Assembly (NCBI RefSeq): GCF_000002985.6
Contig: NC_003281.10
Span: 8,370,001 to 8,434,000 of the forward strand
Source: Caenorhabditis elegans
Lineage: Eukaryota; Nematoda; Chromadorea; Rhabditida; Rhabditidae
Direction: 5' to 3'
Length of the DNA stretch: 64,000 bases
Shown here piece after piece: positions 48,133 through 61,670 of the stretch. Each line of letters starts with the position of its first letter. Within the stretch, counting starts at the first letter, position 1. A model generated the notes under the pieces. It searched no databases, was not told the DNA's origin, and worked only from the letters and a program-made list of their open reading frames with translations. Made by a program: the position numbers and the translations under genes.

Positions 48133-49207
48133 CAGTTAGGAAACATGCTAAATTTCTATTTTGATTGATGTTGGTAAGTTTCGGATAAATGTTTAATTCT
48201 CTTTTCACAATTTCTCATGCATCTTCATACTTTCCTTTGTGCTTCACCTTCTGAAAAGCTGTGACCCGCATGTGCCCATCTTTATAATTATAAATTTTCG
48301 TTTTTTTTTCATTAAGTTCTCTTTTTCTAATAAACAAAACATCAGTCACTACTGACGCCAGAGCTGACATCATAAAAAACATAGAGTGATTTGTGTATTT
48401 TTTGATATATCCTTTTTCCAAAACTCAAATAATTTAATATCTAGATTTTTTTAAATTTGATTTTATATGTTTTTTTTTGAATTTTGGAAGATATTCTCGT
48501 AAAATTCGTCAATTTTGCAAATTTCAGTTTTTTTTAACTTTCAAAACGCTTATTCCTGAAAAATTTGTAATTCTTTCTCATAAGTGTTAAGTGTTTATTG
48601 TTCCGAAGTAGCATCTATGTTTAGAGTTTTCCCTCTTCTTCTGATCTACAGTATGGAAAAAAAATTGGCGAAATTTCTGGAGATCAAATGAAGAGGGCGC
48701 TCACAGACTACCCGTGAAATTTAGCTGATAACTTTTAGCTGAACATTTCAAAGAGCATATGTTTGACCTCCAAATATTGCGCTTTTAAATTTGGAAGATG
48801 TTCTCCTTAATCGTTTCTAAAAGGTTTCTGAGCTTTTAAGAAAATGATGTTATCTCTATCTTGATCAAAATCTTACTGAAAAGAGCAACAATATTAGTGT
48901 TTGCATACTGATTACGGTGTACACTTCTCTCAGCGGCGCCCTTTGAATTCTTTTTTGTCTCTCGTTCATAACTACGACTTGTTCTCACCGTTCCGACTTG
49001 AAACCCCATAAACCGCGAGAAAAGAATCCAATAAATAAGTGATGAAGAGGGATTTCTTTCTCTTTTTCTCTGCTCCCTTACACTGTCTAATCCGTCCCCC
49101 CTCCATCCTTAAATCTCCCAAATGGATTCGTTTTCTTTTTCACCGTTCTGATGTAATCCTTCGTATAATCTTTCTCTCGCTCACTTCAACAGAAGAATTT
49201 TCAGATA

Positions 49208-52200
49208 ATGTCGAGTGAACCTGCGTCTTCGTCTACAGAAAAAGTCCCGGAGGAGCCACATCCACACTCTATCAAGCACAAATTTCAAGGGCCACAATTT
49301 GTGATCCCCCGAGCATTGAGCGATTACGTGTTGAATGTGAACAATCAGACTCCTGAATCTTATGAGTAAGCTTTACAATTTTACTTTTTTTTGTAGCCTA
49401 AGAAATTGTAGTTTTCTATTATTATTGGTCTGCCAAAATATATGTGCAAATAAAAAAAAACGATTTTAGAGTTAGTTGAACCTTTAAATATAAGTTTATT
49501 GAGATAGAACATAAAAAATTGCAGAAACATACATGAAGATAAGATTTAGAAAAATAACTTTAATTTCCCAATTTCCAGAAAAGCACTGAACGCCAAATAT
49601 GGAAGAGATGACTACATCACCTTATGCCTCCACGTCACAAGTCTTTGCACAGAATATGGCCCACTTGATGACGGGCCTGAATATGTACTTCTTTGTGATT
49701 CACGAGCTCGTGTTGACAAGCTGATCGAGGATCTCGTCAAGTTGTTAGAGATCGACACAGACTACGTACAACTAGAGTTGCATGGTGGAAAGCGCCTTCA
49801 TCTTCAGAAACCCGATGCAGTTCTCCGTGATATTGCATATAAACAGAGCAACGAGGGATCTGACAAGTTCTTTTTGGAGATGAAGCTTGTGCCTTCGGAG
49901 TCAATGAAAGCGAAAATTATGAAGCAAGAGGAAGAAGAAGAGAAAGCAAGAAAACATGGGCAATATCAACAATATCAAGAGTATCACCAACAACATCAAG
50001 CAATGAATGATGGACAAAGTAGCTCGAGTGTACCTTCAACTAGCTCTCCGTCATGCTCCAGTGAGGCAAATCGGAAGGAAATGGAAACAGTGCGTGAACC
50101 AGCTGGACCGTCAGAATTGATGAGGGCTATAAATGCTCCAGTTGCTCCTGCCCCGGTTGTAATCAAGATTGAAACTCCTGTTGCATTGCCAGAAGAAGAT
50201 GAAACACTGATGGATGATGATGAAATGCCTTCGCTAACTGTAGAAGCACCAAGTGAAGAAGCTTCATTTGAAGCTGAACAACCTTCTCCACAAGTCCCAC
50301 AAGCCTCAATTGAGGGACCATCTCAACAGCAACAAATTCCTGGAACTTCTCAACAGAAAAGACAAGTTGCTCGTGGATCTCGTACTAATATGATTTCCTA
50401 TCATGATTTACCACCTGGCACTGGAAATGCTCCTCCGATGGCTTGTCCTCAAGTTACACTCAAACTTGAAAAAAATGTTCCATTTGAAGCGAAAATCCGT
50501 GCAGTTGCTGGGTACACTCGAAAACCAATTTCTGAAGTTCAAAAAATGAGACCGAGTGATCTGGAGAGCATCTTCCATTCGATCTGCATTGCCAGCGTTC
50601 AAAGAATAAAGAGAAGAAATGAACTTGTTCAACAGCTACAGGAAATCAATGCCCAATCTTGTAAAAGTCCGACAATGACTATGAACAAGAAGTTCACATT
50701 GGCAAAGGCGTATCAAAGGGTCCAGAATGAAATTGAAAAAATTGATCGAGAGCAAATACTTCCTCAACAGTACATGAACATGCCACCAATGCCACCACAA
50801 GGACAGCAAAGATTGCCTCCACCAGCATATCCACCTGGTATTCTGCCACCACAACAGGTAGGTTTTCAGAAACCTGGAAAATTAGTTCAATTTTTTATAC
50901 TTTAATTTCCAGAATCGTCAACAAGGCGTACCTCCACAATTCCAACGTTCACCGCAATTTATGATTGGACCAGATGGACAGCGTTATGCACATCCATATA
51001 TGCAACTTCCAAATTCAAACCAAAGAGCTCGAATTCTGAATACTTCATCTGTGCAGCCGTCTGAAGAAGTACGCAATCGCCTCGTGAAGATTGAAGCAAT
51101 GGCGATGAATATGGCACAACTGAACCCACCTCGACCACCTCCTCCACAGCCACCACATCGAGCTCTCCAAGGAGAACTGCAGTTTTTGAGACCTGGAGCA
51201 CCGGATCCGTGCAACTTTAGGCCAGATTCTAAGCAGACATATAACAATACATATGTGACTGTTGCATCACCAGCGACGCTCACCAATTCAATCATTCCAT
51301 GGCACTTCCCGCCATATGAAAAATCAGGAGTAAGTTATACTCTTAAATTTAATAAATCTTCAATAATAGGCAAGCACGGTTTCAAATCTTTGTGCCTGCC
51401 TACCGCCTATGTAGATTGTTAAAATTGATGTTTCTGGCAGGAAATCTTACCCTTGAGAATTGCTTTTGACATCAAACTCATTATTTTGGTTGATTTTTTA
51501 AAGAGATAGTTAAACATCTATTAAGGTGAAGTTGTAGTAGTTTGAACACGTATCAAAGTCTTGAATTCCTCAAAAGCCCTTAAGTTTTTCAAAAATTCTC
51601 ACTTTATCAAAACTTTGACAGAGTATTTTTGGTCAAGCTGAATAGTTTGACATGCATTCAATCAAAATTCATTCATTCAACAAACTTACTACTTCACCTT
51701 CAATGAATTCTCAGTAAATGCAGGGTTTCGTATAAGTGCCAGTTTTGTTCAAAATCATTGATAAAGTTTCAAAATTAAATTAAAGTTTTCAGAGATTGAA
51801 TGTGAGCAACACAATAAAAGCTATCAACGAGTATCGTCTTCTGTGCAATTCTCGACAGGCTGATCCAGCAAGTTTCCTCGAATTCTACTTCCTTGGTGAT
51901 CCAATGCCACACTTCAATAAAATTCTTTCAATTGCTGATTACAATATGTATTTGTCTCGAAGACGATGCGATGAGGCAGATGTCAAGATTCATCGAATGT
52001 CGCACAGTGATCAATTGCAATTGTACCTTTTGGAACTTCAATCCGACGAGTCAAATGTGGAAAAATGGAAGACATTCTATAGAATTATGCAGTGGGATTT
52101 GCCACTAAACAATGAGTTTCCAAGAATACTTCTACCATCTTCATTAGACATCGGAAGACCAGTTGTTGATAGAAAGAAGAAATCAATTGATCAGGTTATG

Positions 52201-52424
52201 AATCATATACATCGAATGCATAGTCAACGCCCACCAAGCATGGGAAACTCTTCCACATCTTCTGAAGCTTCATCTACCAGTCCAACAAATGCTGCAACAG
52301 CGACCAGTTCTCCAGCATCGGTATGTTAATTTTCTAGGAATTTTGGAATTATTTTAAATTCAACTTTTTACAGAACCGACCAACGACTTCTACAGCACAA
52401 CCACCAACTTTAAATCCAACATAA
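49208..52424 (+). CDS. sor-1: SOR-1, Polycomb-like Hox repressor (Gln/Pro-rich)
   Basis: Five exons (49208-49365, 49579-50857, 50913-51329, 51793-52320, 52374-52424) give 810 aa. The N-terminal 180 residues look folded (VIPRALSDYVLNV; DDYITLCLHVTSLC; EYVLLCDSRARVDKLI). The middle is low complexity: a Glu/Lys stretch with QQYQEYHQQHQ, acidic Ser/Pro/Gln segments and Pro-rich PPMPPQGQQRLPPPAYPPG. The last quarter has a second folded-looking block (SFLEFYFLGDPMPHFNKILS) and a Ser/Thr/Ala tail. I identify it by position next to cec-1 and recall of the ZK1236 genes, not from a domain. Known role of sor-1: with SOP-2 it forms a Polycomb-like complex that keeps Hox genes silent; it lacks clear homologues outside nematodes. 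Confidence 0.78.
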
Positions 52425-55400
52425 ATTTTAATTCAATATAAATTTGTAAATAATTATGTTTGTTACCAAACCATATTTTGTGTACCTCTTCCGTTTTTTT
52501 CCTCTGTCGGGTTTTTGCTTTTGTCTTATTTTTTACGCTTCTAGTAGTAGTGATCTTAAAACTTTGCTCTCATTTACCTATTTTTAGATGAGTTAGTTTC
52601 TTTTTTTGTCTGTTTTACACAATCATCACACAATAAACATTTTATTTGGAGAATCGTTATGCGAAGCGTCTGAAAACAAGAACAGTATTTAAGAAAGCAA
52701 GTAGCAATGAAGCAATTTTATAATTGGACCAGCACCAATATACTTTCAACCGGATGGTTGTGAAAATTTAAATTTTGAACTACCGCGCCAATCAGAATGT
52801 TTCCACCAATAACCAACTAAGCACGCAAAAAAGTTTCTTTTTTCAATTTGTCGATTTTTTGGTTACTACGAATTGATCGATATAATACAATAATTCCAAA
52901 AATATTGGCAGATCACATAAAATCCGCAGATTCATAAAATCTGTGTACTTCCTTTTGTAGATAGCACACGTTGATTTGTCAATCCAGATAATTTATAACT
53001 AAGCTTACAGAAGTTAGCAGTAGTATTTCATTTATTCCCAGATCCCTAATTCTGATAGTCAGCAAAAATTGGTAAACTTTTTTTTGGCAAAACTTAAATT
53101 CTTATACAATCTTGCAGAACAAACTTTTCATTAGAATTTTCAGGTAACGTCGATCAACTTGAACATTTTGCTATTGTGGTTAACCAATAGGATCTGCATA
53201 GGAAGATATTGCTTGTTGAGAAATTACTTGCACAAACTGTTCAACTAGCTAAAGTTTGTGGAACAATTGATAAATTTTATGGATATGACGTTTTAACGGA
53301 TTGCCAAACTAATCGATATGTGATACATTTGAATAAACTTAAACTCTAAAATTCTAAAGTTTTAAGCTACACCGATATTACTATAGTGCGAGGACGTGCT
53401 AATAGTAAGTTGTGGTAAATATTTTAAGAATTCTTTTGATGTGGCAGCTGTGAAACAGACAACAATGAATATCCAACTAGTTAAATCTACAATTTCAATA
53501 TTTGTAATCATTCTTGGATTGGTCAGAGACCCACATTGTTTGAGATTCTTTCAATATCAAAAGTAGCAAAATATTAGTCGGAAATTTTCATTAAAAAATC
53601 AATACATGTATAAAGTTTTCACTCAAAAGGACCAGGCAATTTGATGCCATTTTCCCTGTTGAAATTCTTAGTAGTGTGTAAAGTTAAAACTACCGATAAA
53701 ATCTGGTTGAAAACTAAATCTTCTTGGAATATTCAATAAAAAGTCAAACGAAACAAAAGTAGTTGAATTATAGATTCAAGACTATTCCGAAATGTTTTGA
53801 ATCATAAAGTCATAATTGCTACAATTATTTAATTATACGTTTTTGGGCGTCTTATTTTATTTTTAAAATTTGATATCTGAAATCTCATATTTTGTTTGTT
53901 CAACATGTGATGTTTCTCAGAGCCTTTGGGCATTCTATAGATGCTTTCGTACGAGAAGTAATGATAGCGTCAGAAAAATCGGGATTGATATCAAGAATTT
54001 GTTCAGTAAGTGGCAATCAAAAAATATTTGGCTCAACTGTGACTCAGATAACATACCGTACTTTTATCGCCCGGCATAAATTGTAAAATATTCCTATAGA
54101 TTGAATACGGTATTATCCGCATGACAGAAGTATGCGCGTAAAATGTAGTATCAACTTTAGATGTCTTCGGAATAACATCATGTCTTTGAAAGAGCTTTTT
54201 CCATAAGTACAGTAATCCCATTACGTTTCTTACAGTCAACAAACCCAGAGTGGAAACAACAACTTTCCAACGATTATAGCATAATTCGTAAATTGTATCG
54301 GAGGAGTTGTAACTCTCCATACTCCATTTATAAAATGAAGTCATACCTGATATTGTTTCTGAGAAAATTTCACACTTTGTTTCTTGATAAAATTTGATAT
54401 TTTTTATGTTTTTTGGAGCACCAAAACTACTGAATTCTTAACACACATCTGGTTTCTGAATAAGTTCCGCGTAGTATGTCTGTTTAAGCATCAAAATAGC
54501 TCAATTTTGTATTATTTTACTAAATTTTTGGCTAAAAAATCACTTGTTTTAGTCAAAATTGTACTGTCAAATTTTTGACGTGTGCGGCAAATTTCGAAAA
54601 ATTCGGCAAATCTACTTTTTTGAAATTTGCCGTGCTCGGCAAATTCGGCAAATTTGGCAAATTTGCCGCACACCCCTGCTCCACACAATCAATTTTTCAA
54701 CTTTATCAAGCTTGTTTCAGTTTCCGTAAGATTTTCGCATCTCCCAGGTTCTCTGAATTCGTCTTTCAGATCAAAACCTATTTGGAATTGACTACACAGT
54801 TTAGCCAAAGTTGTCACAAAAAATTTCGAAAATTGCCAGAGTTGCCGAACATCAGAATTTTCGTCAGCCGACTTTTGGCTAAAACTTGCGGCAGCTGCTG
54901 AAAAGCCAGACAGCCCTGTTCTGTACATAGAGTGACAGGAGTCTTTGTCCGTGTGAACTCTGTACTGTGAAACGTTAAATATTGAAATTAATCGGTTCGG
55001 TATAAAAGTATTGACTTTTTCAAAAAACTACAGTAACCCAACCAGTTGTAGAAAATACTCAATTGTTAGTGTAAACAGCTAGAAATTTGCAGCCGTGTGA
55101 TGATCATCTGATGCGTCTCTCCCTTTCTCTTTTTATATTTCATATTTTCCCACCCCCTTTTCTCTCTATAAAATGCCATGTCAACCTATTGGGAAAAAGC
55201 AATAGACGTGCGAGAAAACAGAGAAAAGCACTGTGCTGTCCGTCAGTGAGGGGCTGCCTGCGTGGCCGGACAGCGAGAAGACTAGAGCCCGACTGCGAAT
55301 AGTGTGTCAGAGCAAGAGGAGCAGACGCTGTCGAAGGTTATACACTATGGAAAGAGCGGACAGAAAAGAGAAAATAGACCTCCATCACACACAGAGAGAC

Positions 55401-56339
55401 ACAGCCCACATACACACAAACAAACCAAGGCGATGTCGTCGTCTTCTTCTCCTTATTTCATTCTCGTATAACTCTCTCACTGTCTTCCCATCTCTGTTAA
55501 CTTGTCAAAATTTTCTCTAGTGCCAAAAAAACATTATTTTTTAATAGCAAAAAAAAAGTTTAAAATTTTAATAATTCTAGTGGTAATATACAGTCAAAAT
55601 GGTAAATTTCCATAGTCACCACAAAAATGTAGTAAAAAAACATTTCAACAAAATTATTTTTTATCCAAAGTAACAAAAATCTTAAGGTTTCGAAAGTTCG
55701 AGGTGACGAACAGTACACAAAAGCTAGTGCAAACCTTTTGATAACCATTTTTCAAAATTTTTGTAAATTTTATGTTTTGTTGTTGCGATATTTGTATATG
55801 TTATTTTCGAAGCATTCTCATAATATATTTTTAAAAAACCCCTACATTCTAGAATGTGTTTTTTCTACAATTTTTTAGATTTAATGTAGTTCAAAAATGG
55901 TTTTTTCTCTTTTTCATTTTTATTTTGAAATTTCTTACAGGAGCAGTTTTCCAAACATACTCCGAAACTCAAAATGGCAGTAGTACCATCAGATTTTAGA
56001 AGGCTTTCTTTGATTCCTGAGGTATACTGCCTAAATATATTTTCCTTGAAATTTTCATTGCTCATGTTGTAATTTTAGTATTGTTTGAAATCCTGTTGCA
56101 ACCCTGGTGGCTTTTAGTCAAAAAAAAAATAAAAATTATACAAATTATGTTAAGCCAGATATAACCATTTTAACTTTAGTCATTTTTATGTTCTACATTA
56201 CATTTTAGCTGTTACTATTAAATTCTATCAAAATTAGCAACAACTTTAATAGAGAAAATTTTAAAACGTTTCAAGTTTACCACTCAATTTTTTTTTCACT
56301 TTTCCACTTATTTACCAACACCAATCTAATTGTAGAACC
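52425..56339. other. Intergenic region between sor-1 and cec-1
   Basis: No supported gene over 3.9 kb. A repeat rich in CGGCAAATT/AATTTGCCG fills 54575-54680, with related words at 54840-54905. A C/T-rich promoter-like block lies at 55100-55500. Open frames (for example minus strand 54033-54344) lack splice signals or similarity I recognise. ATTGTAG just before 56336 is the cec-1 acceptor. Confidence 0.5.
54575..54680. repeat. TTTGCCG-rich dispersed repeat
   Basis: GTGTGCGGCAAATT opens the block and AATTTGCCGCACACC closes it, with CGGCAAATTCGGCAAATT-type units between. The ends are inverted. Related pieces lie at 57840-57870 (TTTATTTGCCGCACATCC) in a cec-1 intron. Confidence 0.75.
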
Positions 56340-58265
56340 ATGGCCGACGGATCAGAGCTCTACACCGTCGAGTCAATTTTGGAACATCGCAAGAAGAAGG
56401 TAATTAAGTTCAACTTTTACTTTTTTTTTCCTGCCTGGCACTCAGCCAAGTCATTCTTCTATCCTTCTCTAGTTTTTTTTTTGCAAACGCGTAATCAAGT
56501 TTGAGAGACGCAGAGACAAATAAACATAGGGAACGTTCGGTTTGAGATGGATTGGGAGAAATTGAAGAGAAAATAAAATGGCAAGATATATTTGAAATAT
56601 GTAATTAACGATTTTGCAGGGAAAGAGCGAGTTCTACATAAAATGGCTCGGATATGACCATACGTAAGTTTTCTCTCTCGAATTTTTTCCAAAACATTTT
56701 CATAAAGTTTTTTGAAGCATATTTTTTTGATTCAATTAGTTATTCCAAATTATACCCATTTTCAGTTTTGAAAATTCCAGAAAATTTTAGTTATTTTTAT
56801 TACAGTCTTGTTTGGACTAAATCGTGTAATTTTCAGTCACAACAGCTGGGAACCAAAGGAGAATATAGTCGATCCAACACTAATTGAAGCGTTCTTCACG
56901 CGAGAAGCAGCTCGTAAAGCAGAAATCAAAGCTAAAAAAGATAAAATGGCTGCTGGAAAGAAGGGTGCATCTTCGAAAGCTTCTGCTTCAGTAAGCAAAG
57001 CATCTGCTTCAACTCCTGCTCGTGGAGCTAAAGCTGCTCCAAAACCCCCACCCAAAAAATCCCCACCAAAGAGGCAGAGACTAGCAGGAGGTGATATCCG
57101 ACCAGATAGTGATACGGATGAAGAACATTCTTCAGCTGATAAGAAATCAAAAGCAGAGGATGAAGAAGAAGTTGAAGATGATGAGGAGCCAGTGCCAAAG
57201 AAAAAGAAGGAGGTTCAAGAAGAACCTGAAGAAGAAGAGTCTGTAGAAGGAGAAGATGAGGAAGAATCCCAAGAGGTTGAGGATTTGAAGGAAGATGAAA
57301 AAATGGAAGAAGACGAGAAAGAAGAAGAGGAGGACGTACAATTAGAATCAGAGAAAAACGAGAAAGAAGAAGAAGAGGAAAAGGTGGAGGAAAAGAAAGA
57401 AGAGGAAGAGGAAGAAGAGGAGGAAGAGATTCAATTGGTTATTGTAGAGAAGACGGTCATTGAGACTACGGTATGTCATTTCATTTTTTATTACTTTTCT
57501 ACTTTAACTGCTAATATTTTGGTGTTCGTTAGCTTTATCAAAACAATAAACTTTCAACAAATATTTTTAATAGTGTAAGTTTTTGAAAAAGCAAGTCAAC
57601 TGATGTAGGAGAAGTCAAAGTTGAGGAATATGGGTAGAATACTGTACTTCTTAAATAATTTATATAATTTGAATACGGTTTTTAGAGAAATTTTCATATT
57701 TTTCCCCTCTAAGTACGTCTTAACCAAGTTGCCGGTTTCCGAAAAATTGACAAGTTCTACAACCCGACAAATTCTGTGTTCGGCAAATTCAGTGATTTTC
57801 AGTTTCCTAAAAATTTCAGCGTTAAGTAATATTGCTGGAAGGTTTATTTGCCGCACATCCTTGTTATTTTTTATCTTTCGGTTGTTTTTGAGCTGATTAA
57901 ACAATTTTAATACCGAAGTATTGAAAAAACGTAAAACATAACTTTACTTAAAATTATGTTTATCTTTATTCAAAAATATGAAATTTTGCGATAAAAAGTT
58001 TTCCGAAATGCTACGACTTTTAAGAGCTATTTTTGAACGTACTTTAAAGATAATATTCCTTATAAAACTTAAAATAAAAATGTTTCAGATAGTGGAACCA
58101 GCTGTAGCTACTCCCGAGCCATCCGAGCCATCGTCTTCTGAGAAGGCTGTAGTAGAAAATGGATCTTCTTCTGCTGCTGCAGGAAATTCTGCTTCAAAAC
58201 CAGAAGTTTCTGCCGTAGAAGTCGTCACAGTTGAAGACGACGATGATATTGCAATTATCGAATGA
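56340..58265 (+). CDS. cec-1: Chromodomain protein CEC-1
   Basis: Four exons (56340-56399, 56620-56663, 56837-57470, 58089-58265) give 304 aa. The chromodomain is at about residues 7-58: YTVESILEHRKKKGKSEFYI, then KWLGYDHTHNSWEP. The aromatic cage Tyr and the two Trp positions expected for methyl-lysine binding are present. A basic Lys/Ala/Ser/Pro stretch follows (about 65-115), then a Glu/Asp-rich tract of about 120 residues broken by Lys, and a short acidic C-terminus VTVEDDDDIAIIE. Known role: a nuclear protein of C. elegans embryos that reads methylated H3K9/K27-type marks. The split of the chromodomain over three exons is ordinary. AATAAA lies at about 58276. Intron 3 carries a repeat relic. 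Confidence 0.95.
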
Positions 58266-59340
58266 ACAAAATATAAATAAAAATCAATAATCACTGATTC
58301 TCTATTATGTGTTTTATGAAAAATCTCTCTGTCTCTCTAATTCCCTTCATCATCCTTTCACTCGTTTCAACTCACTCTCAATATTATCATTTAACTTAAA
58401 TCTTATTTTTCTGTCATCTCTTAAATTTGTTCCAGATAACCAAAGTCTTTAATCAGAAAATCATTATTTTGTCTATGTCACTCATTCAACATCAGTCGCC
58501 GTCGCCCTCACCCAAGAAAAAATTCCATGTTACAATTTTATTTACTGCATTTTTTTGAAATAAAATAAATACAAATATTATCGATTTGGAAAAGGCATAA
58601 ACATTACAGAGAAGCACTGACACAAATTTCCAACAGAACAGTGTTGGTCTACCAAAAAACAAAACATAAAAATTCGGTATTTGATGAGAAAGAGGCTTAT
58701 ATATTACGGGAACACACAATTTTGAGAATATGTATTGTGCAATTAATTTAAAGTGCAAAATATCCAGTATCGAAAACTACAGCAATTCTTTACTTGTGTC
58801 AATTCGATGGAAGGGGAACAATTGAGAGAAATGTAGAAATGTCAGAGTAGAACAAAAAAAGTTAAGCTTGAACTGAAAATCTTAATAGTTATTATAATCG
58901 TGCAATGGTAACAAACATATAACTCCTTAATTTCTGGAGCCAAAATAGCGGCAGTGAGAGAGAAAGTGGAAAGCTCACCGAGTGAAAAAACATTCAATAA
59001 CTGGAAACTTTGCCCCGCCCCTTTTCTTGGATTGTATAGAGTTGATCCACATTTTCCCCAGAGATAGCTAGAATTTGAACTCAAAGAACACTTGGAAATA
59101 CTTTTTCTATTAAATGAAATATCAATTTTCATATATTTCTCTATAATTCACATTAATAATGAAGAAAAGTTGTCATTTTACAATTTCTAGGCCTGTGAAA
59201 AAATTTTCTCGTCACACAATGTCTGCGCCTCTCATCTCTCTTTTTGTATGACAGTAGAGCGCTTTTGTGACTTTTTAATTAGAAGAAAATTTTAACCAAC
59301 AAGGTTATTTATCTTTAAACTTATCTATTTATATTACAGA
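58266..59340. other. Intergenic region between cec-1 and the GUF1 homologue
   Basis: About 1.1 kb with no supported gene. It holds the cec-1 3' UTR and then the promoter of the next gene. The minus-strand frames at 58492-58758 and 58842-59132 have no splice context and no recognisable product. ATATTACAG ends directly at the next ATG. Confidence 0.5.
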
Positions 59341-61523
59341 ATGCCTCGGCGGCGTCTATTAAAATTATTATTTATTGGAAAATTACGGGTTTCATGTAAA
59401 CATTATTCAACCGCCGGCGACCCAACAAAATTGGTAAATCTCAGCGAATTTACACCGGATAAAATTCGAAATTTCGGAATTGTTGCACATGTTGATCATG
59501 GAAAATCAACGCTGGCCGATCGGCTTCTAGAAATGTGTGGTGCGGTTCCCCCAGGACAAAAGCAGGTTTTTAACTTTTTTACTTCAACTATTTCAAGTTT
59601 TATTTTAGATGCTGGACAAATTACAAGTTGAACGGGAACGAGGAATTACTGTAAAAGCTCAAACTGCAGCTTTACGACATCGTGGATATCTTCTGAATTT
59701 AATTGATACTCCCGGACACGTAGATTTTTCAGCAGAGGTTAAAAAAAGAATTAGCAAATCTCTAGAAAAAATCGAATCAATTTTCAGGTTTCCCGAAGTT
59801 TAGCAGTATGTGATGGTATTCTTCTACTCGTGGCTGCAAATCAAGGTGTTCAAGCTCAAACTATTGCGAATTTTTGGCTAGCCTTCGAGAAAAACATTCA
59901 AATTATTCCAGTTATTAACAAGATTGATCTTCCTGGAGCAGATATCAAGTCAGTGAGTTAGTTGATGTTAAAAATTTATTTTAAAGTTTTAAAACTTCAG
60001 GTTGAGACTCAACTGAAGAATTTGTTTGAATTCAATCCAGAAGAATGTCTTCACATTTCTGCAAAATCTGGGTTGAATGTGGATAAAGTTTTAGAAGCTA
60101 TAATTGACCGTGTTCCAGCACCCACAGCAATTATAGACGCTCCTTTTAGGTAAGTTTAAACTAATTATTCTTTAAAAGCAATTCAAAATTTAAAAAAATT
60201 CCAGATCAATGATTTTCGATTCGTATTTCGATCATTTTCGCGGAGCAATTGCACATATTATGGTAAAAGAAGGTTCTGTGAAGAAAGGAGATAAAATTCA
60301 ATCATATCAAAATGAGAAAGTATATGATGTATCAGAAGTTGGAGTGATGCGACCAGAAATGGTAAAATGCACAGAATTAAGAGCCGGTCAAGTTGGATAT
60401 CTGGTGTGTAATATGAGGACAGTTAACGAAGCTGTGGTTGGAGAGACACTTTTCGCTGAAACAACTTCTCGGGATTCTGTAAAAACATTCGCTGAAATTA
60501 AAGGAGTGAAACCAACCGTATATGCTGGCTTATTTCCAGTCGAAACATCAGATTATGAAAGTCTAAAACAGGCTGTGGAACGATTATGCCTTAATGATCC
60601 TTCGGTTACTGTAATTCCCGATTCAAGCAAAGCACTTGGACTTGGATGGAGAATCGGGTTTCTTGGTGTTTTACACATGGAAGTTTTCGGAGCTCGTCTA
60701 TCACAAGAATACGATGCAAGTGTGATCCTTTGCCAACCAAGTGTAGAATATCGAGCGAAGATTAAGGATAATGAGACGATTCGAAAAAAGCGGTATGATG
60801 GAATGGAGGAGATTCGAATTCTTGATCCAAGCAAGTTCCCCGATGAAAGTGATGTAGATAGCTTCCTAGAACCAATGGTAAAAGTCCGAATGATTGTTCC
60901 AAATGAAATGATGGGTACTGTCAATGGATTGTGCTCCGAATGTCGTGGTGAACGAGGAGAGATCACATCGATCGATTCGACTCGTCTCGTGATCCTTTGG
61001 AGGCTTCCACTTGCAGAAGTTGCTGTTGATTTCTTTGAAAGACTCAAGAAATTGACAAGTGGATATGCATCGTTTGACTATGAGCCCGATGGATGGCAGG
61101 ATACTCGGCTGGTGAAACTTACAATTCTTATCAACAGTAAAGAGGTGGGAATTGGTTTTGTTTTAAAATTTTATCATTAAAATTTAATTTAAGGTCAGTG
61201 AATTCTCGCAAATCATACCAGCGGCAATGGCGAGAGATCGTGCAAAGATCTTAGTTCAACGTCTGAAACGAGAAATTCCACGACAGCAATTTGAAGTTAC
61301 AATTAAAGCTTGCATTGGTTCCTCAACGAAAGCATTATCTCAAATTGTTATCCAGCCAATGAAACGAGACTTCTCGCAGCTATTGAAGGGAAACTTTGGT
61401 GGTGGAGGAATGGAACGACTCAATAAGAAACTCAGTCATCAGAAGAAAGGAAAAGAGCGGATGAAAATGGTTGGAAATGTGCAGATTCCTAAAGAAGCGT
61501 TCCTAAATGTTCTTAAGAGATAG
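59341..61523 (+). CDS. Mitochondrial elongation factor 4 (GUF1/LepA homologue)
   Basis: Six exons (59341-59565, 59609-59737, 59788-59952, 60001-60149, 60205-61144, 61194-61523) give 645 aa. The N-terminus ([19 protein letters not shown]) is basic and hydrophobic, a mitochondrial targeting peptide. G-domain motifs: G1 [10 protein letters not shown]2 RGITV, G3 DTPGHVDF, G4 NKIDLP, G5 SAKSG. Domain II follows, then the LepA-specific region ([11 protein letters not shown]) and the basic LepA C-terminal domain ([18 protein letters not shown]). LepA/GUF1 is a ribosome-dependent GTPase that aids mitochondrial translation under stress; back-translocation was proposed from bacterial work. The start follows an ATTACAG acceptor exactly. 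It converges on the gene at 61671. Confidence 0.94.
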
Positions 61524-61670
61524 TGTTTTTAAATATTTAGATACTAGAGTGTGTAGGTTAATTGTTTATTCTTGTTTTCATTTTTGTTTTTTTTGTTTTA
61601 ATATAACAATTTTAAAGGTTTTTATTGTTCACTACAACAAAACTATAATTACAACAATTAAAAGATTCGC

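Larger units (their letters stand above)
45944..49207. other. Intergenic region upstream of sor-1
   Basis: No supported gene. C/T-rich promoter-like DNA fills 47090-47300 and 47550-48000. Simple repeats lie at 47210 (GCGCGCGC), 47270-47300 and 47444-47483 (AC-rich) and 48112-48132 (GGC). TTGCCGATTGCC / GGCAAC near 46585-46620 is a small inverted repeat. Open frames in the C/T-rich blocks reflect composition. AGAATTTTCAG before 49208 is the sor-1 acceptor. Confidence 0.5.

Noticed and set aside
54033-54344. 103-aa minus-strand frame
   Set aside because: No start-site acceptor, no family resemblance; chance frame in intergenic DNA is more likely.
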